The notes under the pieces were generated by a model that was not told the origin of the DNA, searched no databases, and saw nothing but the letters and a program-made list of their open reading frames with translations. This document shows positions 5,935 through 7,007 of a stretch of 7,007 nucleotides of DNA, piece by piece. Numbering within the stretch: position 1 is the stretch's first letter; each line of letters begins with the position of its first letter. Both the position numbers and the translations under genes were made by a program. Source of the stretch: Balneolaceae bacterium (GTDB lineage: Bacteria; Bacteroidota; Rhodothermia; Balneolales; Balneolaceae); contig SKRK01000121.1 in assembly GCA_007118525.1 (NCBI GenBank), positions 1-7,007 of the forward strand. Reading direction: 5' to 3'.

Positions 5935-5962
5935 AAGAAAGTGCCCGGGCTATTCCGGGCAC
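5935..5962 (-). terminator. Terminator or attenuator between adhP and the DUF779 gene
   Basis: The minus strand forms a perfect 8-bp GC-rich stem, GTGCCCGG (5962-5955) with CCGGGCAC (5948-5941), and a 6-base loop. It is followed by TTTCTT (5940-5935) and begins 15 bases after the adhP stop. On the plus strand the same stem is followed by CTGTTTTT, so it could work in both directions. It leaves only 20 bases before the DUF779 start codon. Confidence 0.75.
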
Positions 5963-5977
5963 CTGTTTTTCATAACA

Positions 5978-7006
5978 TCAGGCAATTTCTAAAACCATTC
6001 TGCCTTCAATTTTATTACCTCGCATATCATCAAGAACACTGTTGATGTTATCAATTTTCTCCGTTTTGATATTCGATTTAACTTTTCCTTCAGTAGCAAA
6101 ATCGATTGATTCCTGAAGGTCTTTTCTTGTACCGACTATCGATCCGCGGATGGTTATTCTATTCAAAACGGCATTGAAGATGTCAAGTTCAAAACTGCCC
6201 GGTGGCAGTCCGTTCATTGACAGTGTTCCTTTTCTGCGTAGTGTACTCAGTGCCTGGCTAAAAGCCACGGGCGCAACAGCTGTTACAAGTGCGCCATGCA
6301 TGCCTCCGGTTTCTTTCTTTAAATATTCGCCCGGATCATTCTCCATCGCGTTTACCACCAGATCTGCTCCCAGTCGTTTAGCCAGATCCAGTTTATCGTC
6401 TGCAATATCAATAGCGGCAACATGAAGTCCCATAGCCTTGGCATATTGAACTGCCAAATGACCTAAGCCTCCAATACCTGATATTGCCACCCATTCACCG
6501 GGTTTTGTATCCGTCTCTTTTAATCCTTTATACACGGTAACACCGGCACAGAGAATTGGTGCCATTTCTGCAAAATTTACATTGGATGGTAAGTGACCAA
6601 CGTAGCGTGGATCAGCTACTACGTACTCTGCATAACCACCGTCTACACTATAGCCTGCGTTTTCCTGTTCCCCACACAGAGTTTCCCAACCGGTGATGCA
6701 ATGTTCACATGTTCCGCAAGCTGAATAGAGCCAAGGCACACCCACAGCGTCACCCTCTTTAACATTTTTCACATTCTTTCCGATTGCAGCTACATAACCT
6801 ACACCCTCATGCCCCGGAATAAGCGGTAAATTCGGTTTAACCGGCCAATCGCCATCTATGGCATGTAAGTCGGTATGGCAAACACCACTGGCCATTACCT
6901 TCACCAATATCTCATCATCGCCCGGTTCCTTAACCGGCATCTCTTCAATCTTAAGCTGGTCACCAAAGTTGTGAGCAACAGCAGCTTTCATCTTTTTAGG
7001 TAGCAT
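5978..7006 (-). CDS. adhP: Zinc-dependent, NAD-type alcohol dehydrogenase (AdhP family)
   Basis: This medium-chain dehydrogenase interconverts primary alcohols such as ethanol and their aldehydes with NAD(H) in the cytoplasm. Catalytic zinc ligands are Cys43 (GVCHTDLH), His66-Glu67 (GHEGVGY) and Cys153. The structural zinc site is Cys97, Cys100, Cys103 and Cys111. The Rossmann loop is GIGGLG (177-182), and Asp200 at the end of the second strand (AAID) favours NAD over NADP. The C-terminus, IEGRMVLEI, is typical of the family. The full length of 342 residues is present. The start is uncertain: ATG at 7006 lies one base inside the window edge, and a second ATG at 6991 begins MKAAVAHNFG, the usual family N-terminus (337 residues). 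No Shine-Dalgarno is clear before either. The promoter is outside the window. The gene is followed by a hairpin terminator and then DUF779, suggesting an alcohol/aldehyde metabolism unit. Confidence 0.95.
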   Translation of the reverse strand: MLPKKMKAAVAHNFGDQLKIEEMPVKEPGDDEILVKVMASGVCHTDLHAIDGDWPVKPNLPLIPGHEGVGYVAAIGKNVKNVKEGDAVGVPWLYSACGTCEHCITGWETLCGEQENAGYSVDGGYAEYVVADPRYVGHLPSNVNFAEMAPILCAGVTVYKGLKETDTKPGEWVAISGIGGLGHLAVQYAKAMGLHVAAIDIADDKLDLAKRLGADLVVNAMENDPGEYLKKETGGMHGALVTAVAPVAFSQALSTLRRKGTLSMNGLPPGSFELDIFNAVLNRITIRGSIVGTRKDLQESIDFATEGKVKSNIKTEKIDNINSVLDDMRGNKIEGRMVLEIA

Positions 7007-7007
7007 A

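Overview
The window reads as an ordinary chromosomal stretch of a free-living, moderately AT-rich bacterium. Every gene I support is on the minus strand. In order of transcription they are a zinc alcohol dehydrogenase (adhP type), a DUF779 protein, a divergent undecaprenyl-diphosphate phosphatase (UppP/BacA) homologue, an 88-residue two-helix membrane protein, a 1020-residue protein with a C-terminal membrane anchor, and an Hsp20 small heat shock protein. Most starts lack a Shine-Dalgarno sequence and have AT-rich leaders, as in the Bacteroidota and their relatives. The intergenic CACGAAG-type and CCTCCGCC/GGCGGAGG-type repeats look like those I associate with the Bacteroidota/Balneolota/Rhodothermota group. 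That placement is tentative and rests on style, not on a marker gene.

Right end (5978-7006 and 5549-5914): adhP, with catalytic and structural zinc ligands intact, is followed by a DUF779 gene, a pairing often seen with alcohol/aldehyde oxidation genes. A strong GC-rich hairpin with a T-rich tail lies between the two and probably acts as a terminator or attenuator. Centre (4590-5453): the UppP-family protein keeps the PGxSRSxxT motif and the conserved histidines, but the glutamate that ends the (E/Q)xxxE active-site motif is methionine.

Centre-left (941-4316): a small membrane protein lies 46 bases upstream of a very large protein with about 870 soluble, mostly helical residues and four C-terminal transmembrane segments. 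I do not recognise either one. They may form a two-gene membrane unit, and they are the least described part of the window. A short perfect hairpin abuts the start codon of the large gene.

Left end (1-940): hsp20 has a strong GAGGAGG ribosome binding site, a full-consensus sigma-54 (-24/-12) promoter about 95 bases upstream of its start codon, possible activator sites further upstream, and an intrinsic terminator behind it. Beyond it lie two intergenic repeat types. One of them resembles a segment found at the same distance behind uppP.
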